A DNA stretch of 64,000 nt from Mycosarcoma maydis (GCF_000328475.2 NC_026478.1:1178001-1242000), one strand, 5' to 3'; positions 47,702 to 58,591 are shown, counted from the stretch's first letter. Numbers and translations: made by a program. Notes: a model not told the origin generated them from the letters alone.

Positions 47702-50700
47702 ATGGTCGTCACAACCCGCAAGCGGACTGCGGCTGTGTTTCAGCCAAACACAGCGTCTGCTTCGTCAACCAAACGAGCGACCTCATCTACCAAATCCAAA
47801 CCTCAAGGTTGCGCTGAACGATCGAGCAAGTCCAGAGCAAACGCAAAGATGCCATCTCCCGTCCACTCTCAAGATGATCGAGGATCTCCGACGGAGACCG
47901 AGGCGGAGCTTTCGGCGCAGGCCCCCACTATCCCGCTATTTGATTTTGATATTCCCTTAGAGCTCGACTCTCCTTACGGCTCACGCATATCCGCTTTCAA
48001 TCCGGCACCATATGAGAGCCTCAAACACAAGCTCAGCCAATGGTTCCCCGAGCTCTCGATGAGAGATGACAACCATGCTGACCATCTCTCCTCAAGCCCT
48101 CGAGCCACAACCAAGGACAATCAGTCGAAGCGCAAGCCAAAGTCCAAGAGGCCAGACTACATTTATCTCGAGGTCGACTTTGTACCCCAACTTGTGTCTG
48201 ATTGGCACCTTAACCTTCCCCGTACATCGCGCGGTTGGTCTGGAAGCGTCACTGCAAAGCTGCACCAGGCCCTTGCAGTCGTTGCGTCCGCTCCTCCAGG
48301 CTACAGTCCTAGCGACATTCCACCAGCAACCAAATCCACTTCCCAAGTCTTGGAAGCAGCACATTACGAGGATGACAACATGTCGGACAACGAACAAGAT
48401 GATCCAGATACGCTTCTGCTCGGATACCTCATCCCTTCGGCCTTCAAGGATGCAGCGAGCCACCCTCTAACCCACCTGGACCCGGTCCTGATATCCAAGG
48501 AATGGATTCAACTGTACGGCGAGGTCACTCTGGCTCCGCCCTTTCTGCCTCCAATGTCTGAGGTCTTTGGTCCAGATGCTTTCGAGACATCCTCCAAGCG
48601 TGTTTCCGCACAGACATCCAAGTCGTCCTCTGCCGCCAACCAACCCCTGGCTCGCGTCATTTCCAGATCGTCAGATGTGCCGTCGACTCGCTTACTCGGA
48701 ACCTTGAGCGTCCAAGTCGGCCTAGAACCAGCCGCTCTCCAATACGGCGCAGGCAAAGACAAAGTTGATGGCTTTGTTGCTTCAAGTGACGACCTCAAGA
48801 ACACAGCCGCACAGGGCTCGCTCGGCCTAGCTCGCGCGCTCCGCCAAGCCATTCCGTCCATCGTCGACTGGGACTTTAGCTTTGTCGAGCTGGACACTGA
48901 CGCACATACCTATTGGGATCGCAATGAGTCCTTCTACGATTTGCCGCCCAAGCAGTCGACACTCTCTCGTCATCTCGTGCTCGATAATGTGGAGCCTCTC
49001 GACTTTCCCAACACGTCCTCCACCTCGAATACTTTGAGCAAGAAGCGCAAGAAGTCCTCCCACATGTCTTTTACATCAGGTCGCTTTAGACCATATCCTC
49101 CCACGCTTGAATCCGCCGAAGACCAAGACGTTCCATCCAGCTATGTATGCTCTTGTCTCAGTTGCCAGATCATGACCGAAAGAAACCCGGTCGTAGCAGC
49201 GCCTCGTCTCAAGCAGGAAGCTCTGCCACCCGGAGAGCAGATTTCGGGCACCGATACAAGGCTTGGCGACATCACTAGCAGAAAGTTTTTACCCCTCGAC
49301 ACCAACGTCACTAGTCTCCTAGAGGCTTGCCGTCCCCCTTCGGACGGACCCAAGGTCTATCCACCGTCTGACGTCATTCCCACCCCATTGATGGGCTATC
49401 AAGCTCGATGTCTGGCATGGCTGATCAAGAGAGAGACTGTGGTCGACGAGGACATCGATCAACTCATGCCCAATTGGCTCCCCTTGCGGTGCAAGGATGC
49501 GCGACACATCATGAGGAGGCGTCTGCAGCTCGAGGCTGAGCGAGAAGCGCTCATGTATGTGATACAGCGCAGCCAGTCACGAGCGCGACGCACTTCCAAA
49601 GTGAAAGCAGCAGGTCTTGCTGCTCTCGACGCTGCCAATGATGCCGAGACTAGAATCACTTTAACAAGCAATTCCTCGACAAGCGCCACTGTGAAGACAC
49701 TCGGTCCCTTGAAAAGAGAGCCATTCATCGACCCCGTCGATCAGACTTTCTACTTTGACCAGATCTCGGGCTTGCTGAGTCTTCGTCGCTTCTGCTGCCG
49801 TCCGAGCGAGCCTGGAGGTGCGCTCTGCGAGGCGATGGGCCTTGGAAAGACGCTCGAGAGTCTCTCACTCATCGCAGCGCGTCCTCGTCCCGACAATTCG
49901 AATCTTTTGGAGTACGATACCTCACGCAGCGCACGGATGATTTCAGAGATGGAACCATCGGCGCGTCCGTTTGTATCACGAGCCACGCTGGTGGTATGTC
50001 CTGCTGCATTGGTAGAGCAGTGGATGGACGAAATCCGCAAGCATTTCCGCAGTCGCAGCACCGTCGGTACGGACTCACTGGACGGCCATCTCAGCCAACA
50101 AGCAGGTGTCATCCGATACAGACACACTGACTTTGCCTGGGATGTGCGCTCGCGACGTGCCGACGTTCGAGCACTTGCAGAAAGGAAGCTTACCCAGCCG
50201 GACATTGTTGTTGCGACGTACGAAGAGCTGGCCTTCCAGCTCACCGAGAGCCATAAAGTACCCCACAACAGCAACCAAGTTCGTACGCCGCTGCTGGAAG
50301 TCCTCTTCTGGCGCATACTTTTGGACGAGGCACAGATCGTTGCTGGCGCGTCCGGCAAAGCAACCAGCATGGTCCACGAGCTTTGGCGTAGCAATTGCTG
50401 GATGGTCACAGGAACACCCGTAACCAAGGGCATCCGCGATATTCAGGGCATCTTTGCGTTTATGGATCACGACCCCTTAGCAGCGCCGCGCTTCTTCCGC
50501 GAAATTCTTCAGCAGCCTTTCAGTCAAGGCTCCATCGAAGGCATCCGCCGCCTACGCGCCATCCTGCCGCGTTTCGTCTGGAGGCACACACAAGTCCACG
50601 TCGAAGACGAGATTACACTGCCTCCCTGCAAGAACGAGGTGCTTGAGCTCAATCTCAAGCATGTCGAACGGATCTTTTACGACAAGGAAGTGAGCAAGTT

Positions 50701-53215
50701 CTGTGACAGCTTCACAAAGCAAGCCGCCAGAGGCGTTGTCAATGTCGCTCAGCCGACGTTTCTCATTCATCTCCGCCAACTGCTCAGCCATCCTCAAGTT
50801 GCAGATGAGTATTTGTACTTCCACAACTACTCACGGCTGTCGTTTGCTGAGTTGTTTCAGCGCTTCTTCCAACAGGCCGAGTCCGAGCTCGCCACGCTCC
50901 GCATGCAACTTGTCACCACCACGCTGCAGCTCGTATGGAGCCACGACTTTTACACCGCAGAGAAGGACAAGAAACGCTGGCGCGGTGGTCCGTCCCCGCT
51001 CAAAGATTCAGAGGATGTTTGTCGAGAGCTGGACGCAGCGTTGCGGGTAGTCACTGCCGCGCTAGATGAGCAAGCTCGCCGAAGTCTTGGTTCGTCTGCA
51101 GAGAACGAGCAAGAAGCCGAGATGCCCAACGCTGAAGCGCAGGCCGCGTTATCCAACAATTCGTCGGCGGTCGATGGCACCGATGCCACTGGCGGTCTCG
51201 AGGTTAGTGTGACCGACGATTCAACAGCTGGTGCTGAAGCATCGAGCTCGATGTCGGCAGTGACCACTGATAGCGTTGGCGAGGCCGCTGTGGTAGGATC
51301 CGATTCGACACTGAGGATAAACCTCTCGTGGGAGGAGGCAAATTATTGGTTGCGCACGCTTCTGCAGAAGCATGCCGCACCTGCCACCAACGGTCAAAAC
51401 GCAGAAACGGTCATCGAACCGCCGGCACGCTGGGATCCAGAACGACCCAGCCGCACCTGCTTCGACAAGGAGTTCAAGAATGCAGACGATCCCTCGGTCA
51501 ATCTCACAGATCCTCGTTATCACCTCGTCGTCCAGGACGCCGGCGCCGAAGATATGGGCCAAGATGAATACCTGGCGCTAATCACGGCACAACAAAATGC
51601 GCAAACGTACAAAGATCGCGCTGAGCCTCGCAAGAAAGTCAAGATGGATGCTCTCGAACCTGGCTTGCTCAAAAAGTCGCGTCTTCGCGGCAAAGCCACG
51701 CAACGGCAAATCACACGAGTGTGGTCTTACAAGCCCAAGGAGCGTCTCGAGACGACAAGGGCGAGGCTTCACAGTCTACAGTCAGATCTGCCGGGCAAGG
51801 CGCATGAGGTTGCTTTCTTGCGGCAGCAACTGCTTGAGGGTCTTGGCGGCGAGACACAGTCTGGTCCCGGACAAGCCGGCGACTCTGTGGCCACTGCTTC
51901 CGCCGAGCAGCCTTCTGGACCCGAATGTCCGATCTGCTTCGAATCCAAAATACAGATTGCGGTGCTGCCGTGCTACCACTCCTTTTGCGCCGACTGCATC
52001 GACAAGATCTGCGAGCGCAATCCTCGATCGGCAAGCCATTTGCGGGCCAGCTACGATCCGCTACGCTGCCCGAAATGTCGACTCAAATTTCTCCCCAACC
52101 AGGTCACGCGAATCATGGAGCCAGAAAAATTTGTCTCGATGGACGGCTCAGGGACGGTGGTTGGCGATTGGAGCGGCAAAATCTCAGGTCTCATTGTGGA
52201 TCTCAAGGAACGATTAGCTCAAGACCCTACCCACAAGGCTGTCGTTTTTTCGCACTGGCCCAAGATGCTGACCTTTGCGCGCGAGGCTCTCGTGCAGAAC
52301 GGCGTCTCAGCGGTGGTCTTTGGCGGCAATGAAACAAAGCAAGCGGAAGCTTTGAGGGCGATGCGCGACGACGATCACGTCCATGTAATACTCGTACCAT
52401 TCCGAGCCAGTGCAGGTGCAGCCGGTCTCTCGCTAACGTCGTGCGATCTGGCATATCTCCTAGAACCGGCCTTGGACACAGCTCTCGAGGCTCAAGCAGT
52501 GGCACGCATTCATCGCATCGGTCAGCGGCGTGAGACCACAATCATTCGCGTCAAGATGAAAGATACGATCGAAGACGCCGTCATGCGCATCGCGGACGAG
52601 CGCTCGCGCCGAGGAATGGCGTTCGCTGCACAAACAAATTCCGGCGGTGATGCAGTCTCTGCGGCAGTTGCTGCGTCTGCAGACCCCCAGGCGGTTCTTA
52701 ACGGAGCTGGTTCCTCAACAGCTGCACAGGAAGCAACACTGACGAGCAGTCTGAATGCGAGTACCTCAGGCCAGGAGGACCTAGTCGCACAAACTCGCGT
52801 CCAGGCCGAAGAACAGAAAACTTTGCAAGCTGGGCTTCTAACCTCGAATGTACGAGAACGTTCAATCAAGGCATCATTGGCAGCTTCAGTTGGAGTCGGA
52901 CGCGAGTCGGACAACATTAGCCTGACGATGGCTGAAGTTGGTCTTATCCTTGGCTTTGACGCGGAAGAAGTCAAGCGAAAAGCAAAAGAGCGCAGAGAAT
53001 CTGTGCTGAGGAGGGCAGAATTTTATGGACTGTATGACTACAGCAGCAACGCTCGCCAGCTTGAGTTGGATAATCTCGAATTGGAAGTGAGGATGGAGGA
53101 GGGACGACGGGCCATGGAAAGTTGGTCCAGCGAGGACGCGGAAGAGGTAAGATGGGCGCTGGAGGATGAAGAAGAGAACGAGCGAACTTGGGCCATGGAT
53201 CGGCAAGAAGAATAA
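47702..53215 (+). CDS. SNF2-family ATPase with RING finger, SHPRH/Irc20-like E3 ligase
   Basis: A 1837-residue protein from the ATG at 47702 (MVVTTRKRTAAVFQPNTAS). The N-terminus is basic and disordered. The SNF2 ATPase starts near residue 600 (MGYQARCLAWLIKRE). Motif I is EAMGLGKTLESL (about 711-722) and motif II is LDEAQIV (about 873); the DEAQ form, rather than DEAH, is shared with SHPRH. TGTPVTKGI follows. A C3HC4 RING is inserted between the lobes at about 1408-1461 (CPICFES, then CYHSFCADC and CPKC). The helicase C-lobe runs about 1510-1630 (VVFSHWPKMLTFAREAL, ARIHRIGQRRETTI). This lobe-RING-lobe architecture is that of SHPRH, Irc20 and Rad5; no HIRAN domain is visible, so Rad5 is less likely. 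SHPRH ubiquitinates PCNA in DNA damage tolerance and acts at rDNA. The function here is inferred. Confidence 0.92.
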   Translation: MVVTTRKRTAAVFQPNTASASSTKRATSSTKSKPQGCAERSSKSRANAKMPSPVHSQDDRGSPTETEAELSAQAPTIPLFDFDIPLELDSPYGSRISAFNPAPYESLKHKLSQWFPELSMRDDNHADHLSSSPRATTKDNQSKRKPKSKRPDYIYLEVDFVPQLVSDWHLNLPRTSRGWSGSVTAKLHQALAVVASAPPGYSPSDIPPATKSTSQVLEAAHYEDDNMSDNEQDDPDTLLLGYLIPSAFKDAASHPLTHLDPVLISKEWIQLYGEVTLAPPFLPPMSEVFGPDAFETSSKRVSAQTSKSSSAANQPLARVISRSSDVPSTRLLGTLSVQVGLEPAALQYGAGKDKVDGFVASSDDLKNTAAQGSLGLARALRQAIPSIVDWDFSFVELDTDAHTYWDRNESFYDLPPKQSTLSRHLVLDNVEPLDFPNTSSTSNTLSKKRKKSSHMSFTSGRFRPYPPTLESAEDQDVPSSYVCSCLSCQIMTERNPVVAAPRLKQEALPPGEQISGTDTRLGDITSRKFLPLDTNVTSLLEACRPPSDGPKVYPPSDVIPTPLMGYQARCLAWLIKRETVVDEDIDQLMPNWLPLRCKDARHIMRRRLQLEAEREALMYVIQRSQSRARRTSKVKAAGLAALDAANDAETRITLTSNSSTSATVKTLGPLKREPFIDPVDQTFYFDQISGLLSLRRFCCRPSEPGGALCEAMGLGKTLESLSLIAARPRPDNSNLLEYDTSRSARMISEMEPSARPFVSRATLVVCPAALVEQWMDEIRKHFRSRSTVGTDSLDGHLSQQAGVIRYRHTDFAWDVRSRRADVRALAERKLTQPDIVVATYEELAFQLTESHKVPHNSNQVRTPLLEVLFWRILLDEAQIVAGASGKATSMVHELWRSNCWMVTGTPVTKGIRDIQGIFAFMDHDPLAAPRFFREILQQPFSQGSIEGIRRLRAILPRFVWRHTQVHVEDEITLPPCKNEVLELNLKHVERIFYDKEVSKFCDSFTKQAARGVVNVAQPTFLIHLRQLLSHPQVADEYLYFHNYSRLSFAELFQRFFQQAESELATLRMQLVTTTLQLVWSHDFYTAEKDKKRWRGGPSPLKDSEDVCRELDAALRVVTAALDEQARRSLGSSAENEQEAEMPNAEAQAALSNNSSAVDGTDATGGLEVSVTDDSTAGAEASSSMSAVTTDSVGEAAVVGSDSTLRINLSWEEANYWLRTLLQKHAAPATNGQNAETVIEPPARWDPERPSRTCFDKEFKNADDPSVNLTDPRYHLVVQDAGAEDMGQDEYLALITAQQNAQTYKDRAEPRKKVKMDALEPGLLKKSRLRGKATQRQITRVWSYKPKERLETTRARLHSLQSDLPGKAHEVAFLRQQLLEGLGGETQSGPGQAGDSVATASAEQPSGPECPICFESKIQIAVLPCYHSFCADCIDKICERNPRSASHLRASYDPLRCPKCRLKFLPNQVTRIMEPEKFVSMDGSGTVVGDWSGKISGLIVDLKERLAQDPTHKAVVFSHWPKMLTFAREALVQNGVSAVVFGGNETKQAEALRAMRDDDHVHVILVPFRASAGAAGLSLTSCDLAYLLEPALDTALEAQAVARIHRIGQRRETTIIRVKMKDTIEDAVMRIADERSRRGMAFAAQTNSGGDAVSAAVAASADPQAVLNGAGSSTAAQEATLTSSLNASTSGQEDLVAQTRVQAEEQKTLQAGLLTSNVRERSIKASLAASVGVGRESDNISLTMAEVGLILGFDAEEVKRKAKERRESVLRRAEFYGLYDYSSNARQLELDNLELEVRMEEGRRAMESWSSEDAEEVRWALEDEEENERTWAMDRQEE

Positions 53216-53758
53216 GACACACAGGAGCAAGAAGGAGAAGAGAGGCCTTGGGAGATGGGAGCTGATGCGATCTCGCAGAGCGTGCAAGAGGCCACAGGAA
53301 ACGATCATGGAAGAGGCCGTGGCGCGAGTCGAAGTGGTTAGAAGAGAGTTGACTGACAATCGAGCACGATTAGGAGACTGAGAGGAAGGCTAAGACGGAG
53401 ACCTAGCCGCGGAGGATGCAGAACGATTTCAAAGCGGAGGAAGAGAGATCTTGCAGACCTGGGTCCGGACGCACGACATGGATGAGGCGATATGAGGCCT
53501 GTACATCTTGGCCTGACTAGTCGAATTGATGTAAGGTATCTGCTCGCTTTTAGAAACACAAATCTTGAGAGAAGAGTATCTGTGACGACCTCTTCGGGCT
53601 ATGCTTCCCATTTGCTCCCACATCACAATTGGACTACGGTTCTCAATGCCTTTGCTGTTCCTGCATGAAGATCGCACGTCGGTTATGCCGTTTGTGTGTT
53701 AAGGTTTCTGAAACAGAATGAGAGTACAAACAGGTTTTGAGCCAGCACGAAGTCTTGC
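53216..53758. other. Convergent 3' region between SHPRH-like and uL4m genes
   Basis: A 543-bp gap. The first 200 bases are purine-rich on the + strand, continuing the composition of the SHPRH-like C-terminus. No gene, repeat or TCGTGA word is seen. Confidence 0.4.
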
Positions 53759-55075
53759 TCAAGCTGTCGAAGCGCCGGCAGGAGCTTGAGAAAGTGCTTG
53801 GGTGTGGTCGACTGTATGGTCGACGTGGTCAGGCTGGAGATGCTCATCGGGGTTTCCAGTTAGGGCATCTAGGCTAGCCTGTTCATGGAAGATGGCACCT
53901 CCTAGCTTCTCCTCGAGCCACTCTACAGCGCCGAGGTCGCAGATGACCTTGTGGCGACGGAGAACCTCGTAAGCGTGGAGCTCGCCAGGTTTCTTTTTGT
54001 CGTCGCTGGTCTTTGCGATATTGTCGCGGTACTCTTCGGTGAGGGAGTCGAGCTCGATGAGTTCAGCGCGCGGGAGGTTATTAGAAGCAAGAACGAAGTT
54101 GCGAATGGCTTGTTGGTGGGAGAGTTTTTGGTGCTCATCGTAGATGGGGTCTGAGGATGAGGGACGAGCGTCTTTGATGAGTGATCGCATGGAAGGTTGC
54201 GGGTCGCGAGGCGCTGTGAGGAAGAGGGCGTCGGACCAACCCTTGCTGCCGAGCAAACGGGCGAGTGGACCTGTGGAGCTGGGCGGTGCAGTCCAGTTCA
54301 AGTTTTCAACGACGAGCAGATTGCCCTGCCTCCATTTGGACGAGAGTGCCGATCTGAGTGCCAACTCACGCACCCTTCGTGGCAACTTGGTCGAGTGATC
54401 CCTAGGTCGAGGACCATGCGCTACAGCACCACCACGCAAGATCGGATTGGACATGGTTCCCAAACGCGCCTGACCAGAGCCCTTCTGCGGACGCAGTTTT
54501 CTCATCGACCCGCGCACATCCGAGCGTCCCTTTGTCGAGGCAGTTCCAGATCGCTGTGCGTCGAGATAGTATACCACCGCACTGTGAATCACATCTCGAC
54601 GTGCCGGTGCATCGAAAACGTGTGCTGAAAGTGGCACATATGCCTTGCTCGATGTGGAGCTACCCTTTTGCAATCGAGACAGCTTAACATGCACCAAGGG
54701 TGGTTTGTTGGAAACAGCAACCAGATCGCCTTCGTCGAAAGGCGGAATTTCGTACATTTCGCTATCAGAGTCGAATTCGGATGCATACACACCATCCTCT
54801 TGCTGCCCTACAGATGCGGATGCGGATGCGGATGCGGATGACGCGAGTGTCGAAGAAGATGAGGAGGGTGCTACGGTCAAAGGCGTGGTGGATGATGATG
54901 CCGTCGAGGTGTGCAACGATGACGAGCCGAATCTGGAGACGACGGGAGCGGCTGGAGCTCGTGCTTGTGCTCGTGCTCGTGCTGCAACGACAGGCTGCGT
55001 GCCGCCAATCGACTGGAGTGCCACTCGCAGCGATGTCAACGAGGCAAAAGCCTTGGATGACGGGAGCGAGGTCAT
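53759..55075 (-). CDS. Mitochondrial large ribosomal subunit protein uL4m
   Basis: A 438-residue protein from the ATG at 55075 (MTSLPSSKAFASLTSLRVAL). The first ~110 residues are Ala/Ser/Arg-rich, with a short alternating Ser-Ala tract encoded by GATGCG repeats, and serve as presequence plus linker. The uL4 core is clear: VPLSAHVFDAPARRDVIHSAVVYY; GRSDVRGSMRKLRPQKGSGQARLG; RDHSTKLPRRVRELALRSALSSK; NFVLASNNLPRAELIELDSL; and YEVLRRHKVICDLGAVEWLEEKL. This is the mitochondrial homologue (Yml6/MRPL4) of bacterial L4, which lines the peptide exit tunnel. It is divergent to the gene for cytosolic uS9, so one gap serves a mitochondrial and a cytosolic ribosomal gene. Confidence 0.93.
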   Translation of the reverse strand: MTSLPSSKAFASLTSLRVALQSIGGTQPVVAARARAQARAPAAPVVSRFGSSSLHTSTASSSTTPLTVAPSSSSSTLASSASASASASVGQQEDGVYASEFDSDSEMYEIPPFDEGDLVAVSNKPPLVHVKLSRLQKGSSTSSKAYVPLSAHVFDAPARRDVIHSAVVYYLDAQRSGTASTKGRSDVRGSMRKLRPQKGSGQARLGTMSNPILRGGAVAHGPRPRDHSTKLPRRVRELALRSALSSKWRQGNLLVVENLNWTAPPSSTGPLARLLGSKGWSDALFLTAPRDPQPSMRSLIKDARPSSSDPIYDEHQKLSHQQAIRNFVLASNNLPRAELIELDSLTEEYRDNIAKTSDDKKKPGELHAYEVLRRHKVICDLGAVEWLEEKLGGAIFHEQASLDALTGNPDEHLQPDHVDHTVDHTQALSQAPAGASTA

Positions 55076-56088
55076 TTCGAGTTACGTGACGAGAAGATGG
55101 AGGCTAGGCAAAGGTCGAGGAGTATGTGACTGTGCAACGACGAGGACCAAGAGTGATGTTCATTCTTGGTGATTCCTGTTTGCTCCATCGTCCAACCCTT
55201 TTCCGAAAAGTCGAAAGTGCTTTTTTCCAGATCAGCCATCTCGAGGTGATCGTCTTTATCGGGATCAACGGACGTAAAGCTGCATGAATCGGCGATATAC
55301 ACTTTCCTCAATGTTAATGCGACCGAGTGACTGACAGTTTTGACAAAACCAAAAATTTTCAGCCGCGTGACCTCGGCCGAAGTGGATACTTCTAAGGACG
55401 GCAACTTGAAAAATAAGAGAGAAGCTGCTATTCGTGAATCTGAGAGATCGAGAGACGAAGCAAACCGTGTGTATAGGTGTAGCATCGGTGCTGGAATAGC
55501 TCGTGAGCCAACTAGAGAGGAAATCAGAGCCAACCAGAGCCAGCTGACAGGGTGAGGGGCTAAACTGTGTGTAGCGGGTGATTGAGTGAGGGCGAGTGAG
55601 TGAGCGTGTTCGTCGTTCTAAGGTCACTGGGCAAGTGCGATCGCGACCACTACTTTCTTCTTCCACCTCTCCTCATCATCAAGAAGGTAGGTGTAATCGG
55701 TGACTACCTCGTAGTAGCACATCAAATAGCCATTCAACAAAGGGCATCGACGTATTGAAGCCAGAAGCTGACTTTTCTTAATCTCGTTGGCTACTCTTTT
55801 GCACACACACATCTCATCATATACTCGCTTTGTTCACTCTCGACATTTCATCAATCACCACACTCGACCCATCCGCACACTTGGACCGCATCGCCATTCT
55901 TTGATTGTCCTCTTTTCCTCTCAACCACCGTACTCCAAAATCGACGCAACTGCATCATTTGGACTCACTCTTGCGACACGTCTCACTCTCAAACCTCACC
56001 AACCACTTCCACTGTTGCTTGCATACTTGACACTCACCCATCCGACACACACGTCCACCTACTACCTTGATTTGTTCTTGCAGTCATC
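55076..56088. other. Divergent intergenic region, uL4m / uS9
   Basis: A 1013-bp region shared by two ribosomal protein genes. The half next to uS9 is pyrimidine-rich (from about 55790). It ends in TTTGTTCTTGCAG five bases before the uS9 ATG, which looks like a 3' splice site. There is one ATTCGTGAATC word at about 55430. No gene is supported. Confidence 0.45.
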
Positions 56089-57097
56089 ATGTCCGCTCCT
56101 TCCGTATCGTGCTTCGGCAAGAAGAAGACGGCTACCGCCGTCGCCCACTGCAAGGAGGGCAAGGGTCTTATCCGCCTCAACGGCCAGCCCATCTCGCTCG
56201 TCCAGCCCGAGATTCTCCGATGGAAGGTCTTCGAGCCCGTTCTCGTTGTCGGTGAGGACAAGTTCTCGTAAGTATCTGGCTACCATAACAACGCAAGGAT
56301 GCAATGAGGGATAAATGCGGCAATAGTGTCGATGATATACAGCAACAGCAGGTTCGAACCAGGAGGAAGATGCGAGGATACAGCAACAAAGCAATGTCAG
56401 CAAATCAAAGACAGACACAGCAACGAAGTCAAGCACAGGGTGACTTTTCGGCACATCACAGAGAATGGTCGGAACCAGCATGGGTTTCTGAAGGATGCAA
56501 CGGCACAGCTCAGGACTCGAAGGTGGGAGCTTAGGACAACACTGTCACTCTCCCCGCAAAGATTAAAAAAGAAAAGAGGACGATGGAACTTGAACTTCAA
56601 GGAGATCTATGTGTTGACGTGGCAAGGGCAGGTGCCAATCAGTGGCCTGCAATGATGGACGTTTGCATGATTGTAAAGGGATTGTCGTCTTGTCTGGAAT
56701 CTCGACTGGATCTGTGCGGCGACACAGACCTGCCCAACGTTTTTGCGTCTTTCCCAATTGCTGCTGGTTGGCGCTTCTCACCATTAACCTCGGTTCAAGT
56801 TGACTGACTTCTGATTGTACCACTCGTCCGACTTGATCATATCACAGCACTGTTGACATCCGCCTGCGCGTTTCGGGTGGTGGTGCTACTTCGCAGATCT
56901 ACGCGATCCGTCAGGCTATCGCCAAGTCGCTCGTTGCCTACTACGCCAAGTACTACGATGCCGCCTCGGCTCTCGAGCTCCGCCAGCTTTTTGTTGCGTA
57001 TGACCGCACTCTGTTGATCGCCGACACGCGCCGATCGGAGCCCAAGAAGTTCGGTGGTCACGGTGCGCGTGCTCGTCGCCAGAAATCCTACCGTTAA
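56089..57097 (+). CDS. rps16: 40S ribosomal protein uS9 (S16), two exons
   Basis: Exon 1 is 56089-56267 and exon 2 is 56848-57097. The intron starts GTAAGT and ends ATCACAG. Joining gives a 142-residue protein with the junction TTCTC|C (FS) leading into [12 protein letters not shown]. Exon 1 encodes [20 protein letters not shown] and [25 protein letters not shown]. Exon 2 has [20 protein letters not shown] and ends in the invariant [17 protein letters not shown], whose terminal Tyr-Arg reaches the P-site tRNA. Length and sequence are exactly those of S16. A pyrimidine tract with CAG ends five bases upstream of the ATG, so an additional intron in the leader is possible. Confidence 0.97.
56268..56847 (+). 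other. uS9 intron, 580 nt
   Basis: GTAAGT to CACAG, with a CTGAC sequence about 40 bases before the acceptor as candidate branch point. I looked for box C/D pairs and found no acceptable C/D combination. It holds no TCGTGA words. Confidence 0.75.
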
Positions 57098-57539
57098 ACA
57101 AACAGCATCGAGGCTGGCGTTGCTTGGTCACACAGTGCACCTTCAGGCTCGGCTCAATCTCGTGTTTTCGGTCTGGTCTCGCATCTTTTTCTTGGTTTTC
57201 ATGAATCATGTAGCTTGGTGGTTCAGCTATGTGGATCCATATTCGCATCTTTGAATGCAATCTCCACCGACATTCACGCACCGTCTTATCAGGTGCTGGA
57301 CTCATGCAATCCATCTGTACATCACCGAGTACTCTCTTCATCCCACACCACATTCCCGCCAAAAAGAGATTTGACAATCCCAAAATTGAACCTAGATTCC
57401 TGCTTGCCAGTCTGTCTTTATCTGTCAGCGTCATGTGTATGCGTACGAGGTGTGACTCAGCTGCTGGATGGCGCGTGCAGCCTAAATCACGAATGGTTCG
57501 AGGCAGTTTGCGATGGTGTAAAAAACTCGAAAGGACACC

Positions 57540-57615
57540 TGAAGCTTGACCGCTGTACCAAAAGGAGGTCTAGACAACCAATCACGTGTCGGACTTGGGT
57601 TGAAATCTTGCACTA
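57540..57615 (+). repeat. Diverged dispersed repeat, copy B
   Basis: It matches copy A at 33631-33716 in blocks TGAAGCTTGACC, TGTACCAAAAGG, GTCTAGAC, CAATC, GGACTTGGGTTGAAAT. It lacks the TCACGA-containing segment of copy A and has a 7-base insert (ACGTGTC) after CAATC. Confidence 0.7.
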
Positions 57616-57759
57616 GGACAGGCGTGAGGAGGATGCGCGAATTTTCACGTTTGACTCAAGCTGTACTCGTGCGACGGCATAACAATTACTGGATTGTTTT
57701 GGGCGAGCGTGGAGCGGACGCCCGAGGGTAAGCGCGGCGGCGGGGGCTGAAGCTGGTGT

Positions 57760-57787
57760 GATTCGTGATTCGTGATTCGTGATTCAC
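57760..57787 (+). repeat. Heptamer array (GATTCGT)x3 plus variant GATTCAC
   Basis: Three perfect 7-bp units and one variant. GATTCGT contains the same TCGTGA word in tandem, as a close relative of the GAATCGT array at 8429. Confidence 0.9.
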
Positions 57788-58256
57788 GTTGTCGTGGATG
57801 GCCGAAAGCGGCGCAGCCGAATGCAAGAAATCTCAGATGCGAACAGGATGGAGCCGAGCCTGTGTTTGTTGGTCTAGTGACAGAGTGCAGCTCAGCAATC
57901 CTGAATCACGAATTCATGGTTCAGGATCCAGGACTGAGGCTTGGTCTGAAATCACTCAAGGCTGAATGAATCACGAATGCGCTGTTCGTGATTCACGATG
58001 GAGCAGCATCTGTGGAGTTGGTGGATCGAACCGTGAACTCGTAACTGTTTGTAACCAACATGAAAGCCAAATCAATCTACTGTAAACGATTCACGATTCG
58101 TGCTTAGATTAATAAGTTAGCTTGTCTGCGCAAAGCACGGAACGGCAGTCTGTTTCAGATTTCAAGCGCCAACCCTAAGCAAGGAGGCAGCGGCACGAAA
58201 GCATTCAGGAATTCTTAAAGAGAAGCGCGCAGCAAAGCCTAAAGCACGAAGCGACC

Positions 58257-58291
58257 AGTGAGCAGTGAGCAGTGAGCAGTGAGCCGTGAGC
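58257..58291 (+). repeat. Heptamer array (AGTGAGC)x4 plus variant CGTGAGC
   Basis: Four perfect 7-bp units and a fifth with one change. The changed unit recreates the CGTGAG half-word. Confidence 0.92.
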
Positions 58292-58555
58292 AAGCCAAGC
58301 GCGAAAATGTTAATTTGCATCTCCTGTCTGGGCGCCTGAAACCGCACGCCAAAACCGCGAACCATGCGTGGTGAGCTTGGCCGCGTTGAGAGTCGTGAGT
58401 GTGACATTTCAGATTAACAGTCGTGAGTCGTGATTCACGATTCGTGCGTGAATCTGTGATTCTTGGATTCTTGATTGGTGATGGATGATTGAATACAACT
58501 CCACACTTGGCTTGGAGAGAGTCATGAGTCTTGCTTGGATTGTCTCCCGTCCTTC

Positions 58556-58591
58556 ACAATTCGTGACACAATTCGTGACACAATTCGTGAT
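58556..58591 (+). repeat. 12-bp tandem array (ACAATTCGTGAC)x3
   Basis: Three units, the last ending in T instead of C. Each unit contains one TTCGTGA word, so this array repeats the word with a period of 12 rather than 7. Confidence 0.92.

Noticed and set aside
56340..56370. GGTTCGAACC in the uS9 intron as a tRNA B box
   Set aside because: No A box at the right distance and no cloverleaf could be drawn.
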